Assembly: GCF_030272615.1 (NCBI RefSeq)
Contig: NC_081405.1
Location: forward strand, 477,115,508 to 477,179,507
From: Cryptomeria japonica
Taxonomy: Eukaryota > Streptophyta > Pinopsida > Cupressales > Cupressaceae
DNA: 64,000 nucleotides
Direction of reading: 5' to 3'
Part shown: positions 43,414-54,511 of the stretch, piece by piece
How positions within the stretch are numbered: position 1 is the first letter of the stretch
Layout of the letters: every line of letters starts with the position of its first letter
The notes under the pieces: generated by a model
The model's input: the letters and a program-made list of their open reading frames with translations, nothing else
The model's database searches: none
What the model was told of the DNA's origin: nothing
Position numbers and translations under genes: made by a program

Positions 43414-44480
43414 GTGAAGGTAGATGAACTCTCTAATAAATCCGATGAGACCAATAGATTTGAACCTAAGAAAGATAAAGATAAACTTGTGTTTATTCAA
43501 CCAAAGGTACAAAAAAATGATGAGCAAAACAATACAGAAATAGGGGCTCAACCAATAAATGAAGATAGTGATGAAGAAGATGAAGAATGTGAAGCAGAAG
43601 GAACAACACCGGAACTAGTAATACCAAGGTATGTCAGACTGAATCATTCAGAAGAACAAATTATAGGAGATAAAAATGTTGGTGTACAAACAAGAAGGAA
43701 AATCAGAGAATTTTTTTGTCTAATTTCAACTATTGAGCCTAAAATAGTAAGAGAGGCATTGAAGGATGATGATTGGATCAATGCTATGAATGATGAATTG
43801 GATCAAATAGAGAAGAACAGGACATGGACACTTGTTCCTAGACTGTAAGACAAGAATGTGATTGGAACTAAATGGGTCTTTAGAAACAAGTTGAATGAAG
43901 AAGGCAAGGTTGGTATGCAAAGGCTATGCACAAGAAGAACGAGAATATTATCAAGAAACCTTGGAACTTGTGGAAATATTGGAAGAAGTATGAATGTTAC
44001 TTGCTTATGCTGCATTCAAAGGATTTAAGGTCTACCAGATGGATGTTAAATCAACTTTTCTTAATGGCATTCTTGAGGAAGAAGTGTATATAGAACAACC
44101 AGATGGATTTTCTTTGTCTGAGGATAAAGATGGTTTGGAAGCTGCATAAGGCACTATATGGATTGAAGAAAGCACCGAGAGAATAGTTTGAAAGATTTCA
44201 TGCACACCTGATTAAGATAGGATTACAATGTACCAGTGAGGACAATAAAATATATCTTAACACTGGTGGAGACAAAGTATTGATAGCTGAAGTATTTGTA
44301 GATGATATAATTTTTGGAGGTGATGATGATTTATGTATGACGTTTGTTGAGGAGATGAAGAAATAATTTTAGATGTCTCTTATTGGTGAGATTAATTTTT
44401 TCATTGGGTTGCAGGTCCAACAATTGGATGGTGGAATATTTATCTATTAGAGTAAGTATGTAAAGGAAGTGTTGAAAACA
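43414..44480 (+). pseudogene. E5 linker and reverse transcriptase, broken
   Basis: An acidic linker (SDEEDEECEAEG) is followed by ELVIPRYVRLNHSEEQIIGD, DDWINAMNDELDQIEKN and WTLVPRL. A stop follows at 43846, then [19 protein letters not shown]. From 43990 frames shift repeatedly: [30 protein letters not shown] is visible at 44030-44120, and the catalytic box VFVDDIIFGG at about 44292-44322. The domain is fragmented. Confidence 0.85.
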
Positions 44481-45238
44481 TTTGGTATGGAAGATTGTAA
44501 ACCGGTTAGTACTCTGATGGTGACAGGTTGTAATTTGTCTAAACAAGATGATTCCCCCTCTATTGATGAAATTTAATATAGGTCCATGATTAGTAAGTTA
44601 CATTATGTTGTTCACAATATTGCACATGTTGTTGGTTTGGTTGCTATATTTCAGAAGGATCCCAAGGAGACTCACTTGGTAGTGGTGAAAAGGATATTTT
44701 GGTACTTGAAAGGCACAATAGATTATGGTTTATTGTATCCTTATAAAAATGTTTTTCCTTTGAAGGTGTTTATTGATGCAAATTGGGAAAGAAATGTTGA
44801 TGACTGGAAAAGAACTATTGGTGGAGTTTTTCTTCTTGGAGGTAGATTGGTTGCTTAGACAAGTAAAAAGAAAACTTGTGTTTCACAGTCAACAATAGAG
44901 GTAGAGTATGTTGCAACATTAATGAATTGCATGCAGAAAATCTGGATGAGACATGCATGAGAAGGTCTTACACTTGATATGTCTGAACCGGTAACTATTT
45001 ATTGTGACAATATAAGTACAATTAATATTTTGAAAAATCCTATGTTACATGCAAGGACAAAACACATAAAATTGAAATATCACTTTCTGAGGAAGAGAAT
45101 CCAGCAGAAGTGAGTCAGAATGGAGTATGTTTCCAGAAAAGAACAATTAGTAGACATTTTCACAAAACCATTTCCAAAGACTACCTTTGAGTACCTCAGA
45201 GGTAAAATAGGGGTCATACCACTACTCAAGAAAAACTA
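44481..45238 (+). pseudogene. E5 RNase H, broken
   Basis: Blocks: TFGMEDCKPVS, MISKLHYVVHNIAHVV, VVKRIFWYLKGTIDYGLLYPY, KVFIDANWERNVDDWKRTIGGVF, KKTCVSQSTIEVEYVATLMNC, IYCDNISTINILKNPMLHARTKH, then LVDIFTKPFPKTTFEYLRGKI at about 45150-45210. Stops at 44856 and 44959 and others interrupt. Confidence 0.87.
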
Positions 45239-45621
45239 GGATGCAGGAGATATATCAATCCAGTGGACTTAATGAATAGTTTTCATGGTGGATTGATGAA
45301 ATGACGACTACTCTGTAGGGGGAGCAACTTAGATGAGTTTGTAGACATGTTGAAGATAATAACAACAACAACAGATTTGATGGTCGATGATGTTAATGCA
45401 CCTTTGGCATTGTTGTCAAAGGGGGAGAATAACTGTAAGAGAAAGGAGGAGAAGTAATATGATCTAGAAGTGATGAAATTGAGCAGGTGGAGTGATACCG
45501 GTAGATGATGTTCAACAAAAGTGTGAAGTGTAGTAGAGAAGCTCCAGATCTAAGCAGCATGATTTTAGTTGAAAATATTAGTGTTTATATTGGTTTTTCC
45601 ATCAATTCCAAAGGGGGAGTA
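45239..45621 (+). other. E5 3' untranslated segment with purine tracts
   Basis: Contains TAGGGGGAGCAAC (45317), CAAAGGGGGAGAATAAC (45417) and the terminal CCAAAGGGGGAGTA (45608-45621) before the 3' LTR. The three similar tracts look like the multiple purine tracts reported for Sirevirus-type copia elements. Confidence 0.75.
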
Positions 45622-47135
45622 TGTTGGCATTTTTTGGCATAACTGATGTAGATGAAGAATGATGACTGAACCAGTAAACGATTTTTTGTGATGAACAGAT
45701 TGAGATTGCATGATTGGATGAATTTGATCAGTTATTTTTGTTGTCATTAATGGAAACTAATATCTACTATGTTGTATTTTGTCATCTTAGTCTTTTTGGT
45801 CTATAGGAAATGCCTTACTAGTATTGAGGATAATGAACTGATAATTAGGACCTTAATCGGTAAATGAGGAGATGTTTTGATTGATTTTGACAATTGGTGA
45901 TGATTGAAGTGTTGTGGTTTGGAATATGAGTTTGTATCATTGTAATATGTATCTGACTAAAACCGCATCATGTTTTGTAGAAGTCATGTTTATGATTCCT
46001 GTTATATTTTTGCTAGGGTTTAAGAAGGGTTTAAGGATCGGTAAAGAATTCTCTTAAACGATAATATTTTTTGGTTTGGCCATGATCTACATCAAGTTCA
46101 TATGATTGGTGATGATGTGGCACAACCCGCATGAAGTGTTTCAATTATGTTTTGGTACGATCAAGATGGAATTTATTGGTAATGTGCAAAGTGATTAGCG
46201 GAATGAGCTAAGGGTTTGACTTTGTATTAGATTGAGTTGTTGTGATGAGTTACGATCACTCAACGATTGATATTGATTTATAATTGATTGTAATGATTCA
46301 TATGATGATATGTAATGAGTTGTAAAGATCTATGATGATCTATAATGTAAGTCTTAGGGTTTTGTAACCGACTAAGTTGTAAAGGTTATTTAGGTTGGTA
46401 CAGTTGATGTTTGTTGTGTCAGTGGTTTTGAGAAGTGTGTGAAGCCGAACTAGAGTGTGAGAGATCTACTAGAGTGTTGTAGATTCGAAGTAGAATTGGA
46501 TCTGATCAAGCAAGCAGTTAAGTGTTATACCTAGATCATTCACTATTTTTCTCTAACCATTGCAATAGCTAGAATCCCTTAACTAGGTAACAGGCCTTTC
46601 ATTGTAAATCCCTTAACCAGGTAGATCAACATGTAAGTGTTAAATCATCTTGCGAGGTTGATCCTAATAGGTCATAGCTCCTAATAGGGATCATTATCTA
46701 AATCCCTTAATCGGGTGACTCCTAAAAGGGTCTGCTCCTAATAAGGCATCATTGTAAGCTTCTAACTAGGGTTGGCTCGAAAATAGGGCACATTCCAAAA
46801 GAGTGCAAAATATTTGTGGGTACCAATTCCCACCATGGTTTTTCCTTATTCGGGTTTCCACGTGAAAAATATGGTGTTCATATGGTGAATGTTTTTATGA
46901 GTTGTTATGTTTTATTTTCTATTAATGCATGGTAAATCAACACTTAATGTGCAGACATTATAAATCGGTTTAGCAGATGATTATCAGTGATTACCAGTAC
47001 TGGTAAAGAGTTTATTAATGCTTTATGATTGATTTGGTGAATTTTTTTAAGGTTGAGTTTTAAGTTTGAAATTTTTGTTAATACTGATTCACCCCCATCC
47101 CCTCTCAGTATTAAGAGGATCCTCTAAGATTAACA
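45622..47135 (+). repeat. E5 3' LTR
   Basis: 1514 bp, TGTTGGCATTTTTTGG...CTAAGATTAACA, matching 39601-41079. The flank TTCCT is at 47136-47140. Confidence 0.92.
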
Positions 47136-47140
47136 TTCCT

Positions 47141-47417
47141 GTAATCATTGAAGGTTACTTGTGCAAATATTTTTAAGTTCACATTAATTATTGCATTCTT
47201 TTGTACATAAGTTTTGGTGGATTTCTACTCTTTGCCATTGATGTCAAAGGAGGATAGAATTGGATAGAGTAGTGAAAAATGATGCTTATTGTTAGGGGGA
47301 GTTAGTTGGTCTCAGCTAATTGTACAAATATCAGATTGTCGAATTGTTTGCAGTTTTTGGAGCTTTAGAACACTTATCATTTTTCACATTGTTGCCATCA
47401 ATGCCAAAGGGGGAGAT
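47141..47417 (+). other. E4 3' untranslated tail and polypurine tract
   Basis: Continuation of E4 after the E5 insertion. It holds degenerate tracts (TTGATGTCAAAGGAGGATAG at 47239; TTAGGGGGAGTT at 47294) and the terminal CCAAAGGGGGAGAT (47404-47417). There is no gene. Confidence 0.78.
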
Positions 47418-49978
47418 TGTTGGCATTTGATGATGTTCCTTTGATGCTTTGATGAAGTTTGGTGATATTTGATGCATGTATATTCTTAGGATATTTCATT
47501 GATGGCAACTTAGACTTGATTATATTCAGTATGGAGCTTTTGGTGCAATTCTGCTAGCATTACTCTATGTAAAGTAATTGTGAGCATTTCTCATTTTCGG
47601 TGAAGCAGATTTTGGTTTCAGTGATCAGGGTTAGTTGGTCGAGTGTGAGAAGCAAATTATCATGTATTATTATCCTTTGGTGATGATGTTTTAGCATGTT
47701 AAGAGATCCGCTATCTGGTTGAGTAGTAAAATATGGTTATCTTCATTTTTGATGGTGTAGCGTGTGGACGTGATTCCTTGAGTTGATTCTGGTGGTTATT
47801 GGCAAGTTCGAGGTGATTGGAATGACTTATGGGAAATGTGTGATTGTGTGTCTTGGATCTAGAATATAGTTTTTTGAAGAAGTGAGCCAACTTGAAGCTA
47901 CACGTTTCATATTTTGTGAAGATGACTTATGGGAGATTAATTTTTCTAAGTGAAAATATATAAGATCAATTGGGATCAGTGATAAATTTAAGAAACCCCC
48001 TCACAAAAAAATGTATAAAATCTTAGTGAATATTTAATTTTTAAAAAAAAATTATTATTTTAATTAACGAATTTTTCCTTTTTTGAAAGAAAAATATTAA
48101 TTTTATTGGAGAACTTCTTTATATCAATTGTTTTGGTATGAAATATTGGAGAATATTGGAAATTAATTAATAAGAGTATGCATTAATTACTATTGCAAAT
48201 CATTTCATTTAAAAAAATGGTTTTCATAGAAAAGTAAAGGTCTGAAGGTGGAAATCATTAATGAATTTAATGGGTAGAATATACTTTATTTAGTTTCTAT
48301 CATTAACTTAAAATAATCTAATAGCCCTTTTTGTATTTTGTAAGATAAAATGTACCAACAATTTGTAATACTCATGGGACCAAAAATTGCTTTTAGACAA
48401 TTGATTTTTATTGAGGCTATTACAACTTGCATGTACAATTTACCTCATAGAATACAATGAAGGTCTTTAGATTATATTATAAATCAATGGTGGAAACTTA
48501 ATATTATTGATATAACCCTAAAGTAACTAATAATTATGATATATTATTGGCAAATTAATATAGATATCTACAATAAAAAATAAAATGTTGGTGAATACAA
48601 TTCAATCATGTATCAAATTTTCTACTTTATCACTTATTGGGATAATTATTTGTGATGATTTTGGAGTGATTGAGTTCAGTTTCACATGTGCACCTCGAGT
48701 TTTGTTGATCTGGTAATTAGTAGCAGGGTAGAACAGAGTCATTTATCATAACAATGCAGCGGATCACTTTGTGCCTAACCAGAACTGTAATTTGGCATAG
48801 TAAGATGCTTCTAATCATTTCATCTATCATTGTAATCATTTTATATTAGCTTATAAGTCAGTGAGCCTTCCTCCAAGGTTGTAGCCCTATTTTTGTAACT
48901 GAGTACTGAGCTCTAGGTAGTGTGCCTGAATGCAAGTGCATTCCCCTTTTTATAATATTATTTTTCTATTGGCCATAGTGGAATAATATTGTTGGTTCAA
49001 ATCCCATGGTGGTTTTTTTTTCTTTTGGGTTTCCACGTAAAAATATTGGTGTTATGGGTATGCGCTTGATTGCATTGTGTTTTTGCATTTCAGTTTCTTA
49101 TTTGTGCATCCGCTTGATTAAGAATTAGATTAACAAATTTATAAATACCGGTGTTAGGAATCCCACAGATATTGAGAGGGGGGGGGTGGTGAATCAGTAT
49201 CTAACTAGTAAGTAGAATTTCTTAACTTAAAACATGTAGAACATAATATAATAGTGTACCGGTATGCAAGAAATAATGCAATAAACAGAATCAAGAACAT
49301 CCACATGAAAAGCACACCATAATACAAGATTTTAACGAGGAAACCTGGTGTGGGAAAAACCTCAGTGGGATTTGTGACCCACAATATTCACTCACTGGCT
49401 AATAAGAGAATATTACTTACAATAGGGACCTGCACATGCAGGAAGGCCAACTGCTTAGAGCTCACTGCTCAATGGGAAGTCTCACTGACTTACAATAAGG
49501 ATTATACAAATCCAATATCTTGTACTGCTTTACAATAGCATCTTCAATGCCAGATTTAGTGCCGGTTCCTGCTCTGTTCTTTACATATACCCCTTAACCT
49601 ATATTTCGCACAATAGGTCTGCCTAATATTTTCCCTTAATACTTCTACCTATGCTTACCAATGTCTACAATGATCTCTTTTATATATAACAGTCATTTTA
49701 CAATTTTCCAAGTCGTCTTACAATAATAAACAAAATATAATATAACAAAATCCTATCAGCCTCTGTGCTGGTATACTTCCTTTCTTCTATGCCGGTGCCA
49801 GTGTCCTGAGTGCCGGTGTAGAGTGTGATCTGTTGATGTCGGTATAATGCCCTTGCCGGTGCCATAGGATTGCAAGGTTGCCATCAATGACAAAACCTTC
49901 AATCACATGCAATGTCTCATTGGAGTGTGCATATGCCAACAACTGGAACACTGATTCACCCCCCCCTCTCAACGTTCA
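47418..49978 (+). repeat. E4 3' LTR, split by a solo LTR
   Basis: Starts TGTTGGCATTTGATGATG after the purine tract and ends CTCTCAACGTTCA at 49978. The solo LTR at 49152-49941 separates ATAAATACCGG from AACACTGATTCACCC. Without it the LTR is about 1.77 kb. It has the shared CCATGG...GGGTTTCCACG box near 49003-49040 and the C-tract near 49957. The 48000-48650 part is A/T-rich with no other signal. Confidence 0.8.
49152..49941 (-). mobile_element. Solo LTR of a copia-like element
   Basis: 790 bp. In plus orientation TGTTAGGAATCCCAC...ATATGCCAACA, with flanking ACCGG (49147-49151) and ACTGG (49942-49946), a target duplication with one change. There are no internal sequences, so it is a solo LTR left by recombination. 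The G-tract next to GAATCAGT at 49170-49195 marks minus orientation. Confidence 0.85.
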
Positions 49979-50190
49979 TTGATTCCAGTAATAATATCAT
50001 CTTATTTTGGGTAGGTTCCCACTATGATTTTTCCCTTAACTGAGTTTTCCATGTGAAAAATCTATGTGTTATGTGTGTTGTTGATGTGGTTTTTATCTTT
50101 TCTATTGCTATTCCTAATCAGATCTAAAGTTGTGAATAATTTGGTTGAGTTTGGTGAAAACTGATTCACCCCCCCTTCTCAGTTTTCTTG
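49979..50190 (+). repeat. LTR 3'-end fragment
   Basis: Contains both shared LTR boxes: TTCCCACTATGATTTTTCCC...TTTTCCATGTGAAAAA (50016-50060) and CTGATTCACCCCCCCTTCTC (50160-50180). It belongs to another element that lies left-truncated next to E4. Confidence 0.6.
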
Positions 50191-50385
50191 CATTATTGTT
50201 GCCCTCCTATCAAACAATTTGGTCATATGCCAAGTCAATGTAGAAATAGAGCTAATCAGAATAATTCATCATTCTTCGAACAATGTTTCAATTGCAATAA
50301 ATATGGTCATAAGTCAGTTGAATGCAAAAGTATGATAAATAAGAGTAATGCAAGATTTATGATTGTGGAAGATTTGCACCCTTGA
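50191..50385 (+). pseudogene. gag zinc-knuckle remnant
   Basis: About 65 codons open. QFGHMPSQCRNRANQN is the end of one CCHC knuckle, and CFNCNKYGHKSVEC (CX2CX4HX4C) is a complete second one. It follows directly on an LTR end with no gag N-terminus, so a deletion has removed the rest. Likely a copia or gypsy gag relic. Confidence 0.7.
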
Positions 50386-51263
50386 TGACCCAAGAAACCT
50401 TGGTCATCAACCTTATGAAACATTGAATCAAGCTCCCAAGTGTGGGACCTTTCTAAATGTGAGGTTGAATCTTTGGGAAAGTTCGGCTTCCTCTTTAATC
50501 TGAAATGTAGAGTGTTGGACCAATCCAACACTAGTAAAACAAATCTATGATTTGACAAGGAAAAGGGAGAGAGAGAAGGGTTGCATGAAAGAAGGGAAAT
50601 AGGGTTTGCACCTAGGATGAAATGATGATCTCCCCTACCTATAGCTTCACAAAACATCAATAAAACTTCCCAAAGACACACTAATTCCTATCTAAGGCTA
50701 GCTTTCTAAGATTGAGTCAAGGTTGGAATTCTTAATAATGGAAAAGTATCAAACAATGTTCTTGGATGCTAGTCTAACAAGAGTCAAAACTATCACACAT
50801 GGTGAGAAAATAAGAAAAAGATGTATTCATACAAACAAGTAAGAAAATACACACATTTGCATAAATTGAAACTAGGTGAGACAAGAAAATTCTATTAATG
50901 CAGAGGCAAGGAAAGTTTTTTACAAGTGTAGAGAGACATAAGCCTTCGACAGAAGAAATGAAGAGAAGATGATGAGAAAAAGCTACAAAATTGCTTTTAT
51001 AGTTTAAGCATAACTCATATTTTTACAATTAAGAAAACCCTAACCCTACTCAGGTTAGTTACAAAAATCAGAGAGGAGGAGAAGAGATCAGATTAACAAA
51101 TTTGATGACATGTTATGTCAGCTCTGCAAGCTGGTCCTATGCCTTTGGAAGAGAAAATATCCCTACAAATCAGGGAAAACCCTACATCTACATGCATCTC
51201 TGTGTACTAGATGACATCTACAGGCACAAAAAGTCTTCAAACTATGTTGAAGAGGCATGGGTT
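50386..51263. other. Unassigned interval
   Basis: No supported gene. It begins with an imperfect palindrome, TGATGACCCAAG-AAA-CCTTGGTCATCA (50383-50409). The rest is A/T-rich and may be old LTR or untranslated element sequence. Nothing else is recognised. Confidence 0.5.
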
Positions 51264-52072
51264 ATTGGAATGCACTAATACCGGTAGTAAACTAAGAGGG
51301 GGGTTGAATCAGTTTACTCAAAAGTACAACAATTAATTCAATTATAAACCTTATACTAGAGCACAACACAATGAAAGATATATGATGAAATTAGAACACA
51401 TATAACACCAATATTTTGATGTGGAAAACCCAAAAAGGGAAAACCATGGTGGGAAACCCCACCCACAATCAGATGAATACTCTATAGTAGTAATATAAAT
51501 AATTACAGTGGCATCTGCACATGCAGAAAGACCAACAACCTAGAGTGCACTACTCATCACAAAGGGAAGTCTCACTAACTTACATAAACATCAGACTACA
51601 ATCCGGAAACAAATGAACTGTGAAAGTAGCATCTACTAATGCCTGATACAGTTCCGGTTAAGCGCTAATGTTTGCTCTACAATACAAAACCTTTCCAACC
51701 TTCACTAGAATGAGATGACTCTATTTGCACATAATCCTTTCTCTAATAATGCAAACATAACCACCCATAACCATCGATTCCCAAATTACATGAATGAGTC
51801 ACCTATAAATACAGATCATCAACCTTATTGACAAGGTCGGCTAAACCCTAGACCCATAAACCCATCATTACAAAGAATACATTACATGATACCACCAGAC
51901 CAATATTATGATTTATATTACATAACATGAACCTAAATAAAATAACTAAACAATTATATCCATCAAAAATTCCACTAAGACCAAAATCCAACATGCTTCA
52001 TCAACTAGTAGAAACCCTTATTGAAGTAACATAAAGTTTAATCAGATCCAAATAAGACCATCATAATAATAC
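51264..52072 (-). repeat. LTR fragment, minus orientation, cut by E7
   Basis: TGCACTAATACCGGTAG...AAGAGGGGGGTTGAATCAG (51293-51313) and GTGGAAAACCCAAAAAGGG...CCATGGTGGG (51420-51453) are the reverse complements of the shared LTR boxes. It stops where the E7 3' LTR starts at 52073. Confidence 0.6.
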
Positions 52073-53201
52073 TGTTAGGAACCAGGAAGGAAAACTGAGA
52101 GGGAGGGGGTGAATCAATTGTCAATAAATTGCAACCCAAAATAAATTATTCCAACTTAAAACTCAGTGTTGGTAAAACAGATTAACAATTATAGTACTAC
52201 CAGTACAACTAAATGCATGAAACAGAAAGAGAACAACATCCAAAACACATGACACAATGATTTTGATGTGGAAACCCTGTAAGGGGAAAAAAAATAGTGG
52301 AAAACCTTACCCACAATCAGGTGATACTATTGGAGATATTAAGTGAATACAATAATGGGGTCTGTACATGCAGAAAGGCTAACCGCCTAGAGCTCACTGC
52401 TCAACCACAAAATAAGAGTCACACTGACTACATAGTTGGATGGTTAAATCCAATAACAATGTAATGCTTTAATATAACATCTTCAATGTTGGATTCAGTA
52501 CCATTTTAAGCTCTTCACATGAGGACCAAATACCTTCATGACCTTGAACAACCTTCTTTCAACCTTCAGATGATATCTGCATGATTCACACAAGGATCTG
52601 CTTATTTTCACTCTTCACAATGATCTTCAAAATACACACATACTCACACACACTTCTTCCAAATAAGATCTTACAATTATTTATACAAAACCTAAGATCT
52701 CATCATTAGGTCAACTCTCAAAAGATATTACATTTAAATCAATTACAAACTAAGGCTTAGTGCAATACAATATGTTGGCCTCAATACATTTACACATTAT
52801 CCAATCAATAAATCATTTCCAAACCATGTCGTGCTGATCTCAAATATGATATCATATGTCAGTTTATAACTTGGACCTATCTGTCGGTTAAGGCAAATAT
52901 GTGAACCCAATTAGACCAATATGCAAAATGCTAAATGAAAACATCCAACCCATGTCTTTGACATATCCAAATGATCTTCAGATGATAACAAGTCATCATC
53001 AACTTTCTGAGCTGCCAGTGAAACATATATCGGTAACCATGCATAAGCCAATATCCATGTCGGGACCACAATGTGTCGGTTCATCAATAAACCAATATAA
53101 CCAAAGTGTCAAATAAACAATGTAGACCTCCAGATAGATAAGTGTTGACATTAATGACAAAACCAATACAACACATGACGAAGTCATCCATAATACCAAC
53201 A
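52073..53201 (-). repeat. E7 3' LTR
   Basis: 1129 bp. In plus orientation TGTTAGGAACCAGGAAGG...TAATACCAACA. The first 110 bp match 58902-59013 of the 5' LTR. Confidence 0.92.
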
Positions 53202-53216
53202 ATCTCCCCCTTTGAC
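53202..53216 (-). other. E7 polypurine tract
   Basis: The minus strand reads TGTCAAAGGGGGAGAT next to the LTR start TGTTGG. A second similar tract (TGTCAAAGGGGGAGAG) is at about 53373-53389, and a third, AGGGGGAGTAGC, at about 53433. Confidence 0.88.
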
Positions 53217-53522
53217 ATTGATGGCAACACTAAACGGAAAAACATTGAAGTGCCAGAACAAATGCCAACAATCTCCCTTAAATAGATCAATCATAAAGTT
53301 TTGTACCAAAAATAGAAACAGTATAATCAGAACCAAAATATATCTTCAAAGTACAATGTTTTCATAGACATCTCTCCCCCTTTGACATCAAATGCCAAAG
53401 CAGTTAAAAGTCAAAACATAACATACAACTAGCTACTCCCCCTGAGCAATAGCTTTCCTTCATCAAGCTGGAAAAAATATTTTTTTGTTAGTCCCTATCA
53501 ATTTGATGCCAATCTGCATCAT

Positions 53523-54299
53523 TTAAGTCTCTGTCAGTGGGGTGATTACCCCAAGCTTCTCTCTGAGATATTCAAATGTTTCCTTAGACAAAGGCTTTGT
53601 AAAAATATCTGCAATTTGCTCTTTAGTGTTCACATAAATGAATCTCACTTCATTTGCTTCAACGTTTTCTTTCAGAAAATTATACTTAATAGAAACATGC
53701 TTTGTTTTAGAGTGAAATACAGGATTCTTTGATATATCTATTGCTACTGAGTTATCACAGTAAATAATTATCATTTCTTTGCATTTTAGCTTGATATCCT
53801 TCAATATTTGCTTGATCCATAATACTTGAGTGCAATTAGTTGTTGCTGCAACATATTCTACTTCAGTTGTAGATAATGATGTGCAAGTCTGCTTCTTGCT
53901 GATCCATGAAATTAATCTTCTGCCAAGAAAGAATGCACCTCTAGTGGTACTCTTTCTATCATCCACATCTCCTACCCAATTTGCATCTGTATATGCACAT
54001 AGCTCAAAATTGTCATCCTTAGGATACCATAAACCAATATTTGTTGTGCCCTGTAGGTATTGGAAAATCCTTTTTACTACAGTTTCATCATTTTCTTTAG
54101 GATTGCTTTGAAATCTTGAAACAATACATACTACATTCATTATATTAGGTCTGGTTTGTGTCAAGTACAGTAACCCTCCAATCATAGATTTGTACCTTGT
54201 CAAATTTATAGGATTTGAATCATCCTTTGATGTCAATTTATCTGTTGTAGTCATAGGAGTGCTTACCAGTTTGGAGTTTTCCATTCCAAGTTCCTTCAA
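53523..54299 (-). CDS. E7 RNase H domain, open
   Basis: 258 codons without a stop. KELGMENSKLVSTPM leads into LTRYKSMIGGLLYLTQTRPNI, VVKRIFQYLQGTTNIGLWYP, AYTDANWVGDVDDRKST, KQTCTSLSTTEVEYVAATTNC, IIYCDNSVAIDISKNPVFHSKTKH and IADIFTKPLSKETFEYLREKL. Catalytic acidic residues (TDANW, EVEYVA, YCDN) are present. It is the C-terminal portion of the copia polyprotein. The RT upstream is interrupted, so no functional enzyme is made. Confidence 0.9.
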   Translation of the reverse strand: MKELGMENSKLVSTPMTTTDKLTSKDDSNPINLTRYKSMIGGLLYLTQTRPNIMNVVCIVSRFQSNPKENDETVVKRIFQYLQGTTNIGLWYPKDDNFELCAYTDANWVGDVDDRKSTTRGAFFLGRRLISWISKKQTCTSLSTTEVEYVAATTNCTQVLWIKQILKDIKLKCKEMIIIYCDNSVAIDISKNPVFHSKTKHVSIKYNFLKENVEANEVRFIYVNTKEQIADIFTKPLSKETFEYLREKLGVITPLTET

Positions 54300-54511
54300 G
54301 TATTTTGTTTAACAAATGAATATACCTTTTTCTGTTTGAGAAATTTGCAAACCTAGAAATTTTTTAATCTCTCCAATCATAGACATTTCAAATTCTTCCT
54401 ACATCTTATTACCAAAGTCTTTGCATACTTCTTCTTCTCCTCCAAAAATGATATCATCCACAAATACTTCAATAACCAAAATATTATCATTAGTAATTTT
54501 GTAATACAAAT
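54300..54511 (-). pseudogene. E7 reverse transcriptase, C-terminal piece
   Basis: NLYYKITNDNILVIEVFVDDIIFGGEEE contains the intact FVDD catalytic box (about 54445-54475). It is followed by stops at about 54401 and 54310 before the RNase H frame. It continues the RT interrupted at 54512-55684. Confidence 0.88.

Larger units (their letters stand above)
39601..47135 (+). mobile_element. E5: copia LTR retrotransposon
   Basis: 7.5 kb on the plus strand, inserted in E4 just after its accessory ORF. Target duplication TTCCT at 39596-39600 and 47136-47140. Two LTRs, primer site, gag, protease, integrase, RT, RNase H and purine tract are in the usual copia order. It is closely related to E3 by gag and pol. 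Stops and frameshifts are more frequent than in E3, so it is inactive. Confidence 0.92.
21710..49978 (+). mobile_element. E4: LTR retrotransposon with accessory ORF, heavily interrupted
   Basis: The pieces that belong together are 21710-24010, 38898-39600, 47141-47417 and 47418-49978, separated by E3, E5 and a solo LTR. Each interruption is bounded by a direct duplication. The accessory ORF runs into a tail, a purine tract (AAAGGGGGAGAT, 47406-47417) and a 3' LTR starting TGTTGGCATTTGATGATG. Its gag, pol and 5' LTR are not in the window, since an LTR fragment and then E0 lie to the left. It is the oldest layer of this stack. Confidence 0.75.
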
